A stretch of DNA of 64,000 nucleotides from Rummeliibacillus sp044763875 (GTDB lineage: Bacteria > Bacillota > Bacilli > Bacillales_A > Planococcaceae): contig NZ_JBIWGZ010000003.1 of assembly GCF_044763875.1 (NCBI RefSeq), forward strand, positions 124,001 to 188,000, read 5' to 3'. The translations under genes and the position numbers were made by a program. The notes below the pieces were generated by a model. It was not told the DNA's origin. It searched no databases and saw only the letters and a program-made list of their open reading frames with translations. Numbering within the stretch: position 1 is the stretch's first letter; each line of letters starts with the position of its first letter. Shown one piece after another: positions 34,089 through 43,881 of the stretch.

Positions 34089-34434
34089 ATTTTTTACGAT
34101 TGCGCCATTTTTGAATCACTTTTATTCCCAAGAATCCCACAAGCCAAAAAATCAAATAATAGATCGTAAAGCTCCAATATGATTTATCTAATAACGTGTA
34201 CAATACAATAGCATACGCCATGTATGAAACGATTAGAGCGATAAATGGATTAATCTTATTTAATGCACATGAAATCCCTTGTACTAAAAATGCTAATGGG
34301 AAGATAATCGTTAGCCCTAATATGAAAATAGATTTATTGACATCTCCTTCACCAAAGGCCTTAAACATTGATAATACCGTTAAAGTAAGCATTGTAAAAG
34401 CTGGGAATACTATACCGGCAATTTTACTATACAT
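34087..34434 (-). CDS. four-helix membrane protein (YqhP position)
   Basis: A 115-residue protein with four hydrophobic helices (about 7-25, 35-58, 64-82, 88-107) and a basic C-terminus (KVIQKWRNRKK). It sits convergent to yqhQ where B. subtilis has yqhP, but similarity was not confirmed. Its stop codon overlaps the terminator stem. No function is known. Confidence 0.65.
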   Translation of the reverse strand: MYSKIAGIVFPAFTMLTLTVLSMFKAFGEGDVNKSIFILGLTIIFPLAFLVQGISCALNKINPFIALIVSYMAYAIVLYTLLDKSYWSFTIYYLIFWLVGFLGIKVIQKWRNRKK

Positions 34435-34502
34435 GAAATCACTCCTTGCAGTTCCTTCTATTTTATCATGAAAAGGATTACAAAAAGTATTAATATCAAA
34501 AG

Positions 34503-35081
34503 TTAATACTTATTCCAAAATTGTTTCCATGCACTAGGAAACTCTCTATAATCATTTATTGAAAAATCAGCTGCTTCACATTCTCCTTGAAACATACATG
34601 TAGCAAATCCCACTTGTTTTGCAGGAATTAAATCAAGCTCACGATCTCCAATAACCAAGGATAAATTATATTTATCATGTAAATATTGATAAGACCCCGG
34701 ATTAGGTTTTCTCGGAAAACCATTTTCTAAAGTGACAATTTCTTTAAAATAATGTGCTAAGTTGTAATGATGAAGGACTTTTTCAACAGTTGCTCGATCC
34801 TTATGCGTCATAATGACATTACAATTTGCTTGTTGTAGTACAAGTTCTATATTTGGAAATGGTGGCATCTGATCCATCTTAAGTGCACGATTTAATTGCA
34901 TAAAACTCTCTTTTTCTTGTTCTGATATTTGAAAATAGTCAAAAGCATGAGAAAAGGAAACTTTTAAATGTTTGAAGACTTCATCAAAACTCCCTCTTTC
35001 TTGAATCGTTTGATAGAAAAGAGTAGCATATGCCGGATATGTATTACAAATTGTGCCGTCAAAATCCCATAATATATTCAT
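34503..35081 (-). CDS. HAD-family phosphatase
   Basis: A 192-residue haloacid dehalogenase-type hydrolase. Motif I is DFDGTICNTYPA (nucleophile and acid/base Asp), motif II Thr in VIMTHKDR, motif III Lys in FPRKPNPGSY, and motif IV GDRELDLIPA. The helical cap after motif I marks it as subfamily I phosphoglycolate-phosphatase-like. The substrate cannot be told. It lies between yqhP and nrdJ, an uncommon place, and is separated from nrdJ by a terminator. Confidence 0.85.
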   Translation of the reverse strand: MNILWDFDGTICNTYPAYATLFYQTIQERGSFDEVFKHLKVSFSHAFDYFQISEQEKESFMQLNRALKMDQMPPFPNIELVLQQANCNVIMTHKDRATVEKVLHHYNLAHYFKEIVTLENGFPRKPNPGSYQYLHDKYNLSLVIGDRELDLIPAKQVGFATCMFQGECEAADFSINDYREFPSAWKQFWNKY

Positions 35082-35099
35082 TTATTTACCCCTATCCGA

Positions 35100-35139
35100 A
35101 AAAAATCCAAGTATGTATCACTACACACTTGGATTTTTT
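35100..35139 (-). terminator. terminator after nrdJ
   Basis: Stem AAATCCAAGT.TGTA with complement and T-run, 10 nt past the nrdJ stop. Confidence 0.88.
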
Positions 35140-35149
35140 CTATTTTGTC

Positions 35150-37714
35150 TTATAGACCACATTTTAATTGGGCACCACAGTTTGTGCAAGTATTACAGCC
35201 ACCTAATTCTTCGACTGTACCTTTACGGCATACTGGACAAGTATTACCCACTTCAGAACCTATTGTTACATTTGTAGAACGTAAATCTTGGATTGTATCC
35301 ACTAGAACAACTGGACGTTTTTCAATTACTTTTTCTTCTTGCATCGTTTCATCCATATTGTTTTCTTCTGCTTTTAAAGTTAATACTTGTGAATCGCGGC
35401 TACCGTCAACATATACTGTACCGCCTTTTGCGCCACCATTGTATAAACGTTCATACACTTTTTGAACTTGCTCGACAGTATAGCCGCGAGGAGCATTTAC
35501 TGTTTTCGAAATTGAGCTATCAATCCAACGTTGAATGATACACTGTACGTCTGCATGTGCTTCAGGAGCTAATTCCATTGCAGTAACAAACCATTCTGGT
35601 AAGTTTGCTTCGTCTGCTTCAGGATGTGCCGCTAAATATTCTTGAACAATATCAGCTTTTACTTCGATGAATTTACCTAGACGACCACTACGGTAGTAAG
35701 TAAATGAGAAGTAGGGTTCTAATCCAGTAGAAACACCAACCATTGTTCCTGTTGATCCAGTTGGAGCTACCGTTAATAAGTGTGAGTTGCGGATACCGCC
35801 ATCAAGAACAGCTTGACGTATATGTTCTGGCAGTTTCTTCATATAGCCTGTTTCTGTGAAACGTTTGCGAAGCTCAGCAGTTTCTTTTTCGTTTTTACCG
35901 ATCAAGAACGGGAAGCTACCACGTTCTTTTGCAAGCTCTGTAGATGCTTCATATGCAGTAACTGCGATTGTTTCGAAAATTTCATCTACTAAAATATTAC
36001 CTTCTTCTGAACCATATTCTTTTTCGCAGTAGATTAGTAAATCTGCTAACCCCATAACTCCAAGACCGACACGACGTTCGCCTAAAGCTTGTATACGGTT
36101 ATCCTCTAAGAAGTAAGGTGTTGCATCAATTACATTATCTTGCATTCTCACACCTACGCGAACTGTTTCTTTTAGCGCTTCAAGGTCAACAGTTTTTGTA
36201 TCTTTTTGTGCAAATTGAGCTAAGTTAACTGCAGCTAAATTACATACTGAATATGGGGCTAATGGTTGTTCACCGCATGGATTTGTAGCAACAACTTTTT
36301 GACCGTAACTTTTAGCATTTGTCATTTCATTGGCATTGTCAATGAAGAAAATACCTGGTTCAGCTGAGTAAGTAGCACAAATATTGATCAAATTCCAAAG
36401 CTCAAGTGCTTTGATTTTGCGATATGAGCTTACAGCATGTCCCTTTTCTTCCCATTCACGAACATCGCCACATTCATGCCATTCATCGTTATAAATTGCC
36501 ATTTCTTTTGCATCGTAAGTTTCAACAGATGGGAAACGCAGATCAAATTCTGCATCACTTTCAACTGCTTCCATGAATTCGTTTGTCAATGTAACAGAAA
36601 TATTAGCACCTGTTAAGAATTCTGGATTGTTTACGCTATAAGTACCACCATCACGTAATTTTGTTTCAGCATCTTTGAAGATGGCTTCATTGAATCCGCC
36701 GAAACCAGGGATGGATTTATAATTGATAATACCTTGATACATCGCTTTTTCTTGCTCTGTTAAAGGTTTGAATTGTAGTTTTTCTTTTGCTAAGCGTTTA
36801 ATTTCTTCATCTGTTGTATTTTCGATTAAGAATCGTAAAATACGAGGATTTTGCATTTTAGAAATAATAAATTCAAAAATGTCAGGATGCCAACATGATA
36901 GCATAATCATTTGTGCTCCGCGACGTGATCCACCTTGCTCTACGAGATGTGTCAATTTCGCAATATCATCGAGCCATGATACAGAACCAGATGATTTGCC
37001 GTTTACTCCACGAGCTAATGTATTACGTGGTCGTAATGTTGAACCATTTGTACCAACACCACCACCGCGACTCATGATTTCCATTACTTGTTTGCGGTGA
37101 TCACTTATCCCTTCACGCGAATCTGCCACAAATGGCATAACGTAACAGTTGAAGTACGTAACATCAGTACCTGATCCTGCTCCGTAGATAACACGTCCTG
37201 CTGGGATGAAGTTCAGACCTACAAGTTGTTTATAAAACTTTTGATACCATGCTTCTCGTTTTTCTTCTGTCTTTTCGACAGATGCTAATCCCGTTGCATT
37301 ACGTTTTGCTATTTGTTCGTAAAAAACTTCTAGAGGCTTTTCAATGACGTCTAGTGAGCGAGTAACAATTCCTTCTGATAGCTCTTCTGGATCATCGATT
37401 GCGCTACGATAATCATCTTCGATTAGAATTTTTGCTCTTTTTTTAACTTCATCGATTGAAACGATATAGCCAAGTCCACGAGCAGGAAACTTAGGATCTG
37501 CTTTTACTGTTAAAACAACAAAATCCCCAACTTTTAACGTTTTCTTTTCAGTATCTTTGAAAGAATAACGGTCGATCATCACAAGTCGAGAAACACCTTT
37601 GTGCGTTAAATGCATGTCCTCTGTGATTGGATGAACTTGAGGAAATTGTTGAATGTCTTTGTTTAGTTGTTTAATGTCGATTGTCTGATTATGATGCTGC
37701 GATGCAAGTACCAT
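35150..37714 (-). CDS. nrdJ: adenosylcobalamin-dependent (class II) ribonucleotide reductase
   Basis: An 854-residue single-subunit reductase that makes deoxynucleotides using a B12 radical, with no need of oxygen. Seen: substrate-binding FNCYVMPFVADSREGIS, SRGGGVGTNGS, the active-site loop VATNPCGEQPLAPYSVCNL with finger-loop Cys, PTGSTGTMVGVSTGLEP, and a C-terminal zinc-ribbon-like tail (CPVCRKG, CNTCTNCG) carrying the redox cysteines. The ATG at 37712-37714 has GGGAGG 8 nt upstream; longer frames upstream lack one. Two NrdR boxes precede it. B. subtilis lacks this gene and uses class I nrdEF. Confidence 0.94.
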   Translation of the reverse strand: MVLASQHHNQTIDIKQLNKDIQQFPQVHPITEDMHLTHKGVSRLVMIDRYSFKDTEKKTLKVGDFVVLTVKADPKFPARGLGYIVSIDEVKKRAKILIEDDYRSAIDDPEELSEGIVTRSLDVIEKPLEVFYEQIAKRNATGLASVEKTEEKREAWYQKFYKQLVGLNFIPAGRVIYGAGSGTDVTYFNCYVMPFVADSREGISDHRKQVMEIMSRGGGVGTNGSTLRPRNTLARGVNGKSSGSVSWLDDIAKLTHLVEQGGSRRGAQMIMLSCWHPDIFEFIISKMQNPRILRFLIENTTDEEIKRLAKEKLQFKPLTEQEKAMYQGIINYKSIPGFGGFNEAIFKDAETKLRDGGTYSVNNPEFLTGANISVTLTNEFMEAVESDAEFDLRFPSVETYDAKEMAIYNDEWHECGDVREWEEKGHAVSSYRKIKALELWNLINICATYSAEPGIFFIDNANEMTNAKSYGQKVVATNPCGEQPLAPYSVCNLAAVNLAQFAQKDTKTVDLEALKETVRVGVRMQDNVIDATPYFLEDNRIQALGERRVGLGVMGLADLLIYCEKEYGSEEGNILVDEIFETIAVTAYEASTELAKERGSFPFLIGKNEKETAELRKRFTETGYMKKLPEHIRQAVLDGGIRNSHLLTVAPTGSTGTMVGVSTGLEPYFSFTYYRSGRLGKFIEVKADIVQEYLAAHPEADEANLPEWFVTAMELAPEAHADVQCIIQRWIDSSISKTVNAPRGYTVEQVQKVYERLYNGGAKGGTVYVDGSRDSQVLTLKAEENNMDETMQEEKVIEKRPVVLVDTIQDLRSTNVTIGSEVGNTCPVCRKGTVEELGGCNTCTNCGAQLKCGL

Positions 37715-37744
37715 ACCATCCGCCTCCCTATTTCTTATAGCAAA

Positions 37745-37793
37745 ACACAATATATAGTATTTATACAATTAAATACGATACTATATATTGATT
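37745..37793. promoter_or_regulatory. pair of NrdR boxes upstream of nrdJ
   Basis: Box A ACACAATATATAGTAT (37745-37760) matches the NrdR consensus ACACWATATATWGTGT at 15 of 16 positions. Box B ATACTATATATTGATT (37778-37793) matches at 13 of 16. They are 33 bp apart, about three helical turns, the usual arrangement for repression by NrdR-ATP/dATP. The boxes are 30-80 nt upstream of nrdJ. Confidence 0.78.
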
Positions 37794-37892
37794 GGAAAAG
37801 CAAATAGCGCTTTTTTAGAAAAAAACGTTGTTATATCGCGATTCATAGGTATTTTCGGTTTTTTTATCACAAAAAATAAGCCTAAAAACCTA

Positions 37893-38726
37893 TTATTTTC
37901 TAAAGTTCCATTCATCCGTTTCATAACGTGTTTTTGCAAGATTTTCAACAAAATCTTGTTGTTCTTGTGTCAATTCGTAAGGTACTAATTCAATATCTAG
38001 TGCATCTTCAAATCCCTTGTGGAAAGCTTCAGCACATGCTTCGACATCTACTTTACGTTTTGCTAATTGATTAATTGCGATCGCTTTTTGTGGTAAATGT
38101 TTGCGCATACGATCTTTTGATGCTTCTGATGGAAATTTGAAAACAGAGATCAATTTTTCATCATCTAAATCTATTAAAATTGATCCATGTTGTAAAATTA
38201 CGCCCTCTTGTCTAGTTTGTGCACTACCTGCAACCTTTTTACCTTCTACGACAAGTTCATACCAACTTGGTGCATCAAAACAAACTGCACTTTTTGGCTT
38301 TTTCAAAATATCTCTTTTTTCTTCCGAATCAGGCACAGAAAAATAAGCGTCTAAGCCTAAATTGCGAAAGCCTAACAATAACCCTTCACTGATCACTCGA
38401 TAGGCTTCTGTGACTGTTTTAGGCATGTTAGGGTATTTTTCTGAAACGATAACACTATACGTTAATTCATGTTCATGTAAGACTGCTCGCCCACCAGTTG
38501 GACGTCTTACAAAACCTAAATTTAATTTCTTTAATTGATCGAAATCGATATCTTTTTGTACTCGTTGAAAATAACCTACTGAGAGTGTCGCTGGATTCCA
38601 TTCATAAAAACGAATTACTGGTGGAATTAGCCCTTCGCTATGCCAATGTAATAGTGCTTCATCTAAAGCCATATTATACGCAGGGCTACATGGACCTGAA
38701 TTTATAAAATACCATTTAGTTGTCAT
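37893..38726 (-). CDS. lipM: octanoyl-[ACP]:protein N-octanoyltransferase
   Basis: A 277-residue LplA/LipB-fold enzyme that moves octanoate from ACP to the glycine cleavage H protein, the first step of lipoate assembly in Bacillus. Catalytic Cys is near residue 149 (KSAVCFDAPSWYELVV) and the binding Lys near 165 (VVEGKKVAGSAQTR). FVRRPTGGRAVLHEHELTYS is the family signature. It lies near the gcv operon, whose H-protein partner it serves. The start ATG is at 38724-38726. Confidence 0.93.
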   Translation of the reverse strand: MTTKWYFINSGPCSPAYNMALDEALLHWHSEGLIPPVIRFYEWNPATLSVGYFQRVQKDIDFDQLKKLNLGFVRRPTGGRAVLHEHELTYSVIVSEKYPNMPKTVTEAYRVISEGLLLGFRNLGLDAYFSVPDSEEKRDILKKPKSAVCFDAPSWYELVVEGKKVAGSAQTRQEGVILQHGSILIDLDDEKLISVFKFPSEASKDRMRKHLPQKAIAINQLAKRKVDVEACAEAFHKGFEDALDIELVPYELTQEQQDFVENLAKTRYETDEWNFRK

Positions 38727-38833
38727 TTAATCGTCTCCCTTTTATATCAACTTTTCTATTTTATCAAAGTCATTGGACTATCGCTAGTTCTTCTTTTATA
38801 ATATTATTTATAGATAGAAAGGGGTAAGTCATC

Positions 38834-39214
38834 TTGAGCTGGTTATATACAATACTAATCATCCTAGTTGTAATTATTATTTACGCGCTTATTAATGCAT
38901 TACGCTTAAAAAAAGCAGTTACAACTCTAAATGAAGAAGAATTTAAAAAAGGGTATCGTAAAGCACAATTAATCGATGTTCGTGAATTAAAAGAATTTGA
39001 AGGTGGGCATATTTTAGGTGCACGTAACTTACCTACAACCCAACTTCGTAATCGATATCATGAGCTTCGTCCAGATAAGCCAGTATACTTATACTGCCAA
39101 AATGCTGGTCGTAGTGCACGTGCTGCTTTATTCTTAAAGAAAAAGGGCTACAATGAACTTTATCAATTAGAAGGCGGTTACAAAAACTGGCACGGTAAAA
39201 TTAAAGTGAAATAG
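38834..39214 (+). CDS. yqhL: membrane-anchored rhodanese-like protein
   Basis: A 126-residue protein with one N-terminal membrane helix (YTILIILVVIIIYALINAL) followed by a rhodanese domain (AQLIDVRELKEFEGGHILGARNLP). The active loop is YCQNAGRSARAA with catalytic Cys near 88. It may carry persulfide sulfur at the inner membrane face. The start is TTG 38834-38836 with AAAGGGG 9 nt upstream. It is divergent from lipM, as in B. subtilis. Confidence 0.9.
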   Translation: MSWLYTILIILVVIIIYALINALRLKKAVTTLNEEEFKKGYRKAQLIDVRELKEFEGGHILGARNLPTTQLRNRYHELRPDKPVYLYCQNAGRSARAALFLKKKGYNELYQLEGGYKNWHGKIKVK

Positions 39215-39229
39215 TTTCTTCTAATTAAG

Positions 39230-39266
39230 GAAAGTCGTTTCAATTACGAAATGGCTTTCTTTTTTT
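39230..39266 (+). terminator. terminator after yqhL
   Basis: Stem GAAAG.CGTTTC / GAAATGGCTTTC followed by seven T, 16 nt past the yqhL stop. Confidence 0.82.
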
Positions 39267-39453
39267 CGTAGAATTTTTTCCTAATCCAATTTTAGAAAGG
39301 TGCTGAACGTTTTATTTCCCACATCATTTCCTGAACATATATAATAGGAAGAAACTCAAAATGATTTTCCGTTAATTTCATTGAACAAACCTATTATTAT
39401 TCTATGAAAAATCTTGAAGCTAACTAAATCCTAAGATTTTATAAATTAAATAT

Positions 39454-39492
39454 AAAACGCACTGCAATCCAATTTAGACTGCAGTGCGTTTT
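39454..39492 (-). terminator. terminator after gcvPB
   Basis: Perfect 13-bp stem AAAACGCACTGCA with a 13-nt loop; the minus strand continues with TTTTATATTT. It closes the gcvT-gcvPA-gcvPB operon. Confidence 0.85.
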
Positions 39493-39554
39493 ACTTTGTC
39501 ATGAAATTGTTAGAAAATCCAAAGCTCCTGTTTAATCGTTTTTATACCTATAGA

Positions 39555-41033
39555 TTAGGCTTCAACAAGCGCAGTAGCTTTTGTGTATTTCAAAACTGGA
39601 TTACGTGCTGCACGAGTTTCATCTAAACGGCTAATAACAGTCGTATGAGGTGCTTCTTGCACGATTTCTGGTGTTTCTTCTGCTTCCTTGGCAATTTGAA
39701 TCATTGCATCACAGAAAGCATCTAATGTTTCTTTAGATTCTGTTTCAGTTGGTTCAATCATTAACCCTTCTTCCACATTTAATGGGAAGTAAGTTGTTGG
39801 TGGATGATAGCCAAAGTCTAACAGTCTTTTCGCAATATCAAGTGTACGGACACCCAGTTTTTTCTGACGACTTCCACTTAATACAAATTCATGTTTGCAA
39901 TGACGGTTATATGGCAACTCATAATATGGTTGCAGACGACGCATCATGTAGTTTGCGTTAATAACTGCATTTTCTGTTACAGCTTTTAAGCCGTCTGGTC
40001 CCATTGAGCGAATGTAAGTGTATGCACGAACATTAATACCAAAGTTACCATAGTAAGGTTTCACACGACCAATAGATTGTGGACGATTATAATCGAAATG
40101 ATAGCCTTGTTCATTTTTTACAAGTACTGGTTTTGGTAAATATGGAATCAAATCCTCTTTTACTCCAACTGGGCCAGAGCCAGGGCCACCACCACCATGC
40201 GGGCCAGTAAATGTTTTGTGTAAGTTTAAGTGTACGCAGTCAAAGCCCATGTCGCCAGGGCGCGCTTTAGACATAACAGCATTTAAGTTTGCGCCATCGT
40301 AGTATACTTTACCGCCAACACTATGAATGATTTCAGCAATTTCAAGAATATGTTCTTCAAATAAGCCCAATGTATTTGGGTTTGTTAACATTAAAGCAGC
40401 CGTATCTGAACCTACGACACTACGTAAATCTTCTAAGTCAACTAAACCATTTTCATCAGATTTAACTGTTATTATTTCAAAACCTGCAACGGAAGCGGAT
40501 GCCGGATTTGTACCATGCGCAGAGTCAGGTACAATCACTTTTGTCCGTTCGTGTTCACCATTTGCTTCATGGAATGCACGAATCATCATTAATGCTGTCC
40601 ATTCTCCTTGAGCACCAGCTGCTGGTTGAAGCGTTACTTCATCCATCCCTGTAATTTCAATAAGATGTTGTTGCAGATCATACATTAATTCAAGTGCGCC
40701 TTGAACTGTTTTTTCATCTTGCAATGGATGAATGTTGGCGAATCCTGAGAAACGTGCCACAGATTCATTGATTTTCGGATTATATTTCATCGTACAAGAA
40801 CCTAATGGATAAAATCCAGAATCCACACCATGATTACGACGAGACAATGCTGTATAGTGACGCATAATATCCAATTCAGAAAGCTCTGGTAATTCTGCTT
40901 CTTCCTCGCGAATAAATTCAGATGGTAAAATGCTTGATAGTTCTAATTCGGGTACATCTAAATCTGGTAAGCTATAGCCTACACGACCTTCTTTAGATAA
41001 TTCAAATACAAGTGGTTGATTTTCCTTATGCAT
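39555..41033 (-). CDS. gcvPB: glycine dehydrogenase (decarboxylating) subunit 2
   Basis: A 492-residue C-terminal half of the split P-protein, with pyridoxal phosphate on the Lys of HLNLHKTFTGPHGGGGPG. P-protein decarboxylates glycine and passes aminomethyl to lipoyl-GcvH. The start ATG (41031-41033) has GGGGG 6 nt upstream and overlaps the last 8 nt of gcvPA; an earlier in-frame start would overlap gcvPA further and lacks a site. The heterodimer partner is gcvPA. Confidence 0.96.
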   Translation of the reverse strand: MHKENQPLVFELSKEGRVGYSLPDLDVPELELSSILPSEFIREEEAELPELSELDIMRHYTALSRRNHGVDSGFYPLGSCTMKYNPKINESVARFSGFANIHPLQDEKTVQGALELMYDLQQHLIEITGMDEVTLQPAAGAQGEWTALMMIRAFHEANGEHERTKVIVPDSAHGTNPASASVAGFEIITVKSDENGLVDLEDLRSVVGSDTAALMLTNPNTLGLFEEHILEIAEIIHSVGGKVYYDGANLNAVMSKARPGDMGFDCVHLNLHKTFTGPHGGGGPGSGPVGVKEDLIPYLPKPVLVKNEQGYHFDYNRPQSIGRVKPYYGNFGINVRAYTYIRSMGPDGLKAVTENAVINANYMMRRLQPYYELPYNRHCKHEFVLSGSRQKKLGVRTLDIAKRLLDFGYHPPTTYFPLNVEEGLMIEPTETESKETLDAFCDAMIQIAKEAEETPEIVQEAPHTTVISRLDETRAARNPVLKYTKATALVEA

Positions 41034-42372
41034 GTTGAGCCCCCATTTCTTGCACGAGTGCATCGATTTCTTCTATTGTACGTTGTTCAGTAACCGCGAT
41101 TAGTACATGATTTTCAAATTCTGGACTGACTTTTCCTAAATCAAAGCCACCAATAATACCTTTTTCAAATAAAGCTTCATTTATAGCTTCTACTGAACCT
41201 TTTACTTTTACAACGATCTCATTGAAATGCGATCCTTGGAAAGCTACTTCAAAGCCTGCACGTTCGAAAGCTACCTTCGCATAATGAGTCTTAAGAATAT
41301 TTTGTTTAGCCATTTCTTGAACACCTTTTTTACCTAGTGCTGTCATCGCAACAGAAGCAGCTAAAGCGTTTAATGCTTGGTTAGAACAAATATTAGAAGT
41401 TGCTTTTTCACGACGAATATGTTGTTCACGCGCTTGTAACGTAAGAACATATCCTCTTCTGCCTTCTTCATCAACTGTTTCACCGATTAAACGGCCAGGT
41501 ACTTTACGCATTAATTTTGTTGTTGTTGCAAAATAGCCACAGTGAGGTCCACCAAAACTTTCAGGAATACCAAAAGGTTGAGCATCTCCAACCGTAATAT
41601 CAGCACCTAATTTACCTGGAGGTGTAAGAATTGCTAATGATAATGGGTTTGCCGAAATAATAGATAATCCCTTTACTGCATGAATAGCATCTGAAATCGC
41701 TTGAACGTTTTCAATTTGGCCATAGAAATTAGGATATTGCACCATTACGCCTGCAGTGTCTTTATCTATTAATCTTCCAAGAGCTTCTAAGTCAGTAACG
41801 CCATCTTTTAATGGAACAGTTACTACTTCAATAGATTGACCATATGCATATGTTTTCACAACATCTTGTGCGATTGGATGTACTGCTTCTGAAACTAAAA
41901 GTTTTTTACGACGTGTCTGACCTGCAGCTAACATTCCTGCTTCTGCAAGTGCAGTGCCACCATCATACATGGAAGAGTTTGCAAGATCCATTCCAGTAAG
42001 TTCAGCAATCATTGTTTGAAATTCAAAGATAGCTTGTAATTCACCTTGAGAAATCTCAGGTTGATATGGAGTATACGCAGTGTAAAACTCTGATCGAGAA
42101 ATGACATGGTCAACTATAACCGGTTTGTAGTGATCATATACACCTGCACCTAAGAAGGATACATACTCGTCACTATTTGCATTTTGTTTTGCAAGTTGTG
42201 CCAATTCTTTTAATAACGCTGGTTCTGATTTAGCAGATTTTATCTTGTAATCACCTTTAAATCGAACTTTTTCTGGGATGTCTGCGAATAATTCATCAAC
42301 AGATGATACGCCAATCACCTTTAACATTTCTTGCTGATCTTGTTCAGTCATTGGTAAATAACGATGTTTCAT
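41026..42372 (-). CDS. gcvPA: glycine dehydrogenase (decarboxylating) subunit 1
   Basis: A 448-residue N-terminal half of P-protein. Family motifs: SFLGAGVYDHYKPVIVDHV, YTAYTPYQPEISQGELQAI, SSMYDGGTALAEA, GDAQPFGIPESFGGPHCGYFA and TSNICSNQALNALAA. The ATG at 42370-42372 gives the same N-terminus (MKHRYLP) as the B. subtilis protein with AGAGAGG 10 nt upstream. It lies 25 nt after gcvT. Confidence 0.96.
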   Translation of the reverse strand: MKHRYLPMTEQDQQEMLKVIGVSSVDELFADIPEKVRFKGDYKIKSAKSEPALLKELAQLAKQNANSDEYVSFLGAGVYDHYKPVIVDHVISRSEFYTAYTPYQPEISQGELQAIFEFQTMIAELTGMDLANSSMYDGGTALAEAGMLAAGQTRRKKLLVSEAVHPIAQDVVKTYAYGQSIEVVTVPLKDGVTDLEALGRLIDKDTAGVMVQYPNFYGQIENVQAISDAIHAVKGLSIISANPLSLAILTPPGKLGADITVGDAQPFGIPESFGGPHCGYFATTTKLMRKVPGRLIGETVDEEGRRGYVLTLQAREQHIRREKATSNICSNQALNALAASVAMTALGKKGVQEMAKQNILKTHYAKVAFERAGFEVAFQGSHFNEIVVKVKGSVEAINEALFEKGIIGGFDLGKVSPEFENHVLIAVTEQRTIEEIDALVQEMGAQHA

Positions 42373-42397
42373 TGCAATAATACCTCTCTTCTTTTCC

Positions 42398-43498
42398 TTA
42401 TTTTTGACGTTTATAAAAAGGTGTTTCAACTGTCGTCACTTTTAAGCGGCGGTTACGAATTTCAATTTCTAATTCTTGGCCCACCTCAGCAAATTCACTT
42501 TTCACAAGTGCTAATCCAATATTACGTTTTGTAAGAGGTGATTGTGTTCCTGTTGTCACTTCACCTATTTCCTCATCTCCTTTAAAAACTCTATAACCAT
42601 GACGAGGAATGCCTTTATCAATCATTTCTATACCAATACTTTTTCGTGGTACACCATTTTCTTTTTGATCAAGTAAAGCTGCTTTTCCAATGAAATCTTC
42701 TTTTTGAAGTTTCACGACAAAATTAATACCTGCTTCCAGAGGTGAAATTGTATTTGATAATTCTTGGCCATATAGAGGAAGGCATGATTCAAAACGCAAT
42801 GTATCACGTGCACCTAAACCACATGGAATCACACCTTTTGGTTCACCAGCTTTTAAAATTTGATCCCATAGAGCTACGACTGCTTCTTTAGATGCGTAAA
42901 TTTCAAAACCATCTTCCCCTGTATACCCTGTACGAGAAATAAGCGTATCAAATCCACAAATTGAAACATGTTGTTGCAAGCGGAAAGGTTTAATTTCTTT
43001 AAGATTTGACTCTGTTAAGGATTGCAATACTTCTTCTGCAAGTGGTCCTTGAAGTGCTAATTGTCCATATTCATCTGAACAATTCGTAATCTTCACGTCT
43101 CCAATTTCCTGTTTTTTCATCCAATCGAAGTCTTTTTCTATATTTGCTGCATTTACAACTAGTAAATAACGATTTTCTTCTAGTCTATAGATTAGTAAAT
43201 CATCTACAACTCCGCCATTTTCATAACACATTGTTGTATATTGTGTTTGATTAATCGCTACCTTTGAAACATCGTTCGTTACAAGTTTTTGCAAATACGC
43301 TAAACTTTCTGAACCTTCTACGAATATTTCTCCCATATGCGAAACATCAAACAAGCCCGCTTTTGTACGAACTGCTTCATGTTCTGCCTTGATAGAGGAA
43401 AACTGCACGGGTAAATCCCAACCACCAAAATCAATTGTTTTACCACCATATTTCGCATAAGAATCAAATAATGGTGTTTGTTTTAATTCTGTCGTCAT
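42398..43498 (-). CDS. gcvT: aminomethyltransferase (glycine cleavage T protein)
   Basis: A 366-residue enzyme that moves the aminomethyl carbon from GcvH to tetrahydrofolate, releasing ammonia. Features: DFGGWDLPVQFSSIKAEHEAVR, LFDVSHMGEI, RTGYTGEDGFEIY, GLGARDTLRFESCLPLYG and the catalytic-type Asp in this last motif. First gene of the gcv operon, directly behind a glycine riboswitch and its terminator, so it is expressed when glycine is abundant. Confidence 0.96.
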   Translation of the reverse strand: MTTELKQTPLFDSYAKYGGKTIDFGGWDLPVQFSSIKAEHEAVRTKAGLFDVSHMGEIFVEGSESLAYLQKLVTNDVSKVAINQTQYTTMCYENGGVVDDLLIYRLEENRYLLVVNAANIEKDFDWMKKQEIGDVKITNCSDEYGQLALQGPLAEEVLQSLTESNLKEIKPFRLQQHVSICGFDTLISRTGYTGEDGFEIYASKEAVVALWDQILKAGEPKGVIPCGLGARDTLRFESCLPLYGQELSNTISPLEAGINFVVKLQKEDFIGKAALLDQKENGVPRKSIGIEMIDKGIPRHGYRVFKGDEEIGEVTTGTQSPLTKRNIGLALVKSEFAEVGQELEIEIRNRRLKVTTVETPFYKRQK

Positions 43499-43525
43499 TT
43501 TTCTTCCTCCTAATCATCAATTCAC

Positions 43526-43567
43526 AAAAAAAGGACAGAGAAACCCTATCTAAGGGTTTCTCTGTCC
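43526..43567 (-). terminator. riboswitch expression platform terminator
   Basis: Perfect 14-bp stem GGACAGAGAAACCC with a 7-nt loop, then seven T on the minus strand, placed between aptamer 2 and gcvT. Its 5' arm borders the aptamer, so glycine binding should block terminator formation. Confidence 0.9.
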
Positions 43568-43745
43568 ATGCACCTGAAAGTTTAACCATTACGGCTGGCC
43601 TCTTTGGTGGCTACATAAAGTAGCTCTCTCCAGAGTTGCGTCCTGTACGAGTCTTTTTGCCTGAGAGATTCACAGCACTCACTATTTGCTCCTTCGGCGA
43701 CGCTACATAAGCGTTCTCTCCCCGTACAATCATCCGCCCAAGAAT
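43568..43745 (-). promoter_or_regulatory. tandem glycine riboswitch
   Basis: On the minus strand, aptamer 1 (about 43745-43650) shows GGGGAGAG, CGCCGAAGGAGC and ATCTCTCAGGC. Aptamer 2 (about 43650-43575) shows ACTCTGGAGAGAG and CACCAAAGAGGC, joined by a short linker (AAAAAGACTCGTACAGGACGC). These are the conserved blocks of the gcvT motif. In B. subtilis the tandem switch turns on gcvT in the presence of glycine. In aptamer 2 the usual CGAAGGGGC block is CAAAGAGGC, slightly unusual. Confidence 0.92.
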
Positions 43746-43881
43746 AATTCTTGGTACTATTTTCATTCCAATGTTCTATAACAGGATTGCTTGACTATAT
43801 CCTAACATTGAAAGTGATAACATGCAATAACTTTATGAAAAATGTTTTAAAAGCGAACGATGCAACATATACATCTCATGA

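Noticed and set aside
37794..37892. Terminator after lipM
   Set aside because: Only a weak T-rich imperfect inverted repeat is present; not convincing.
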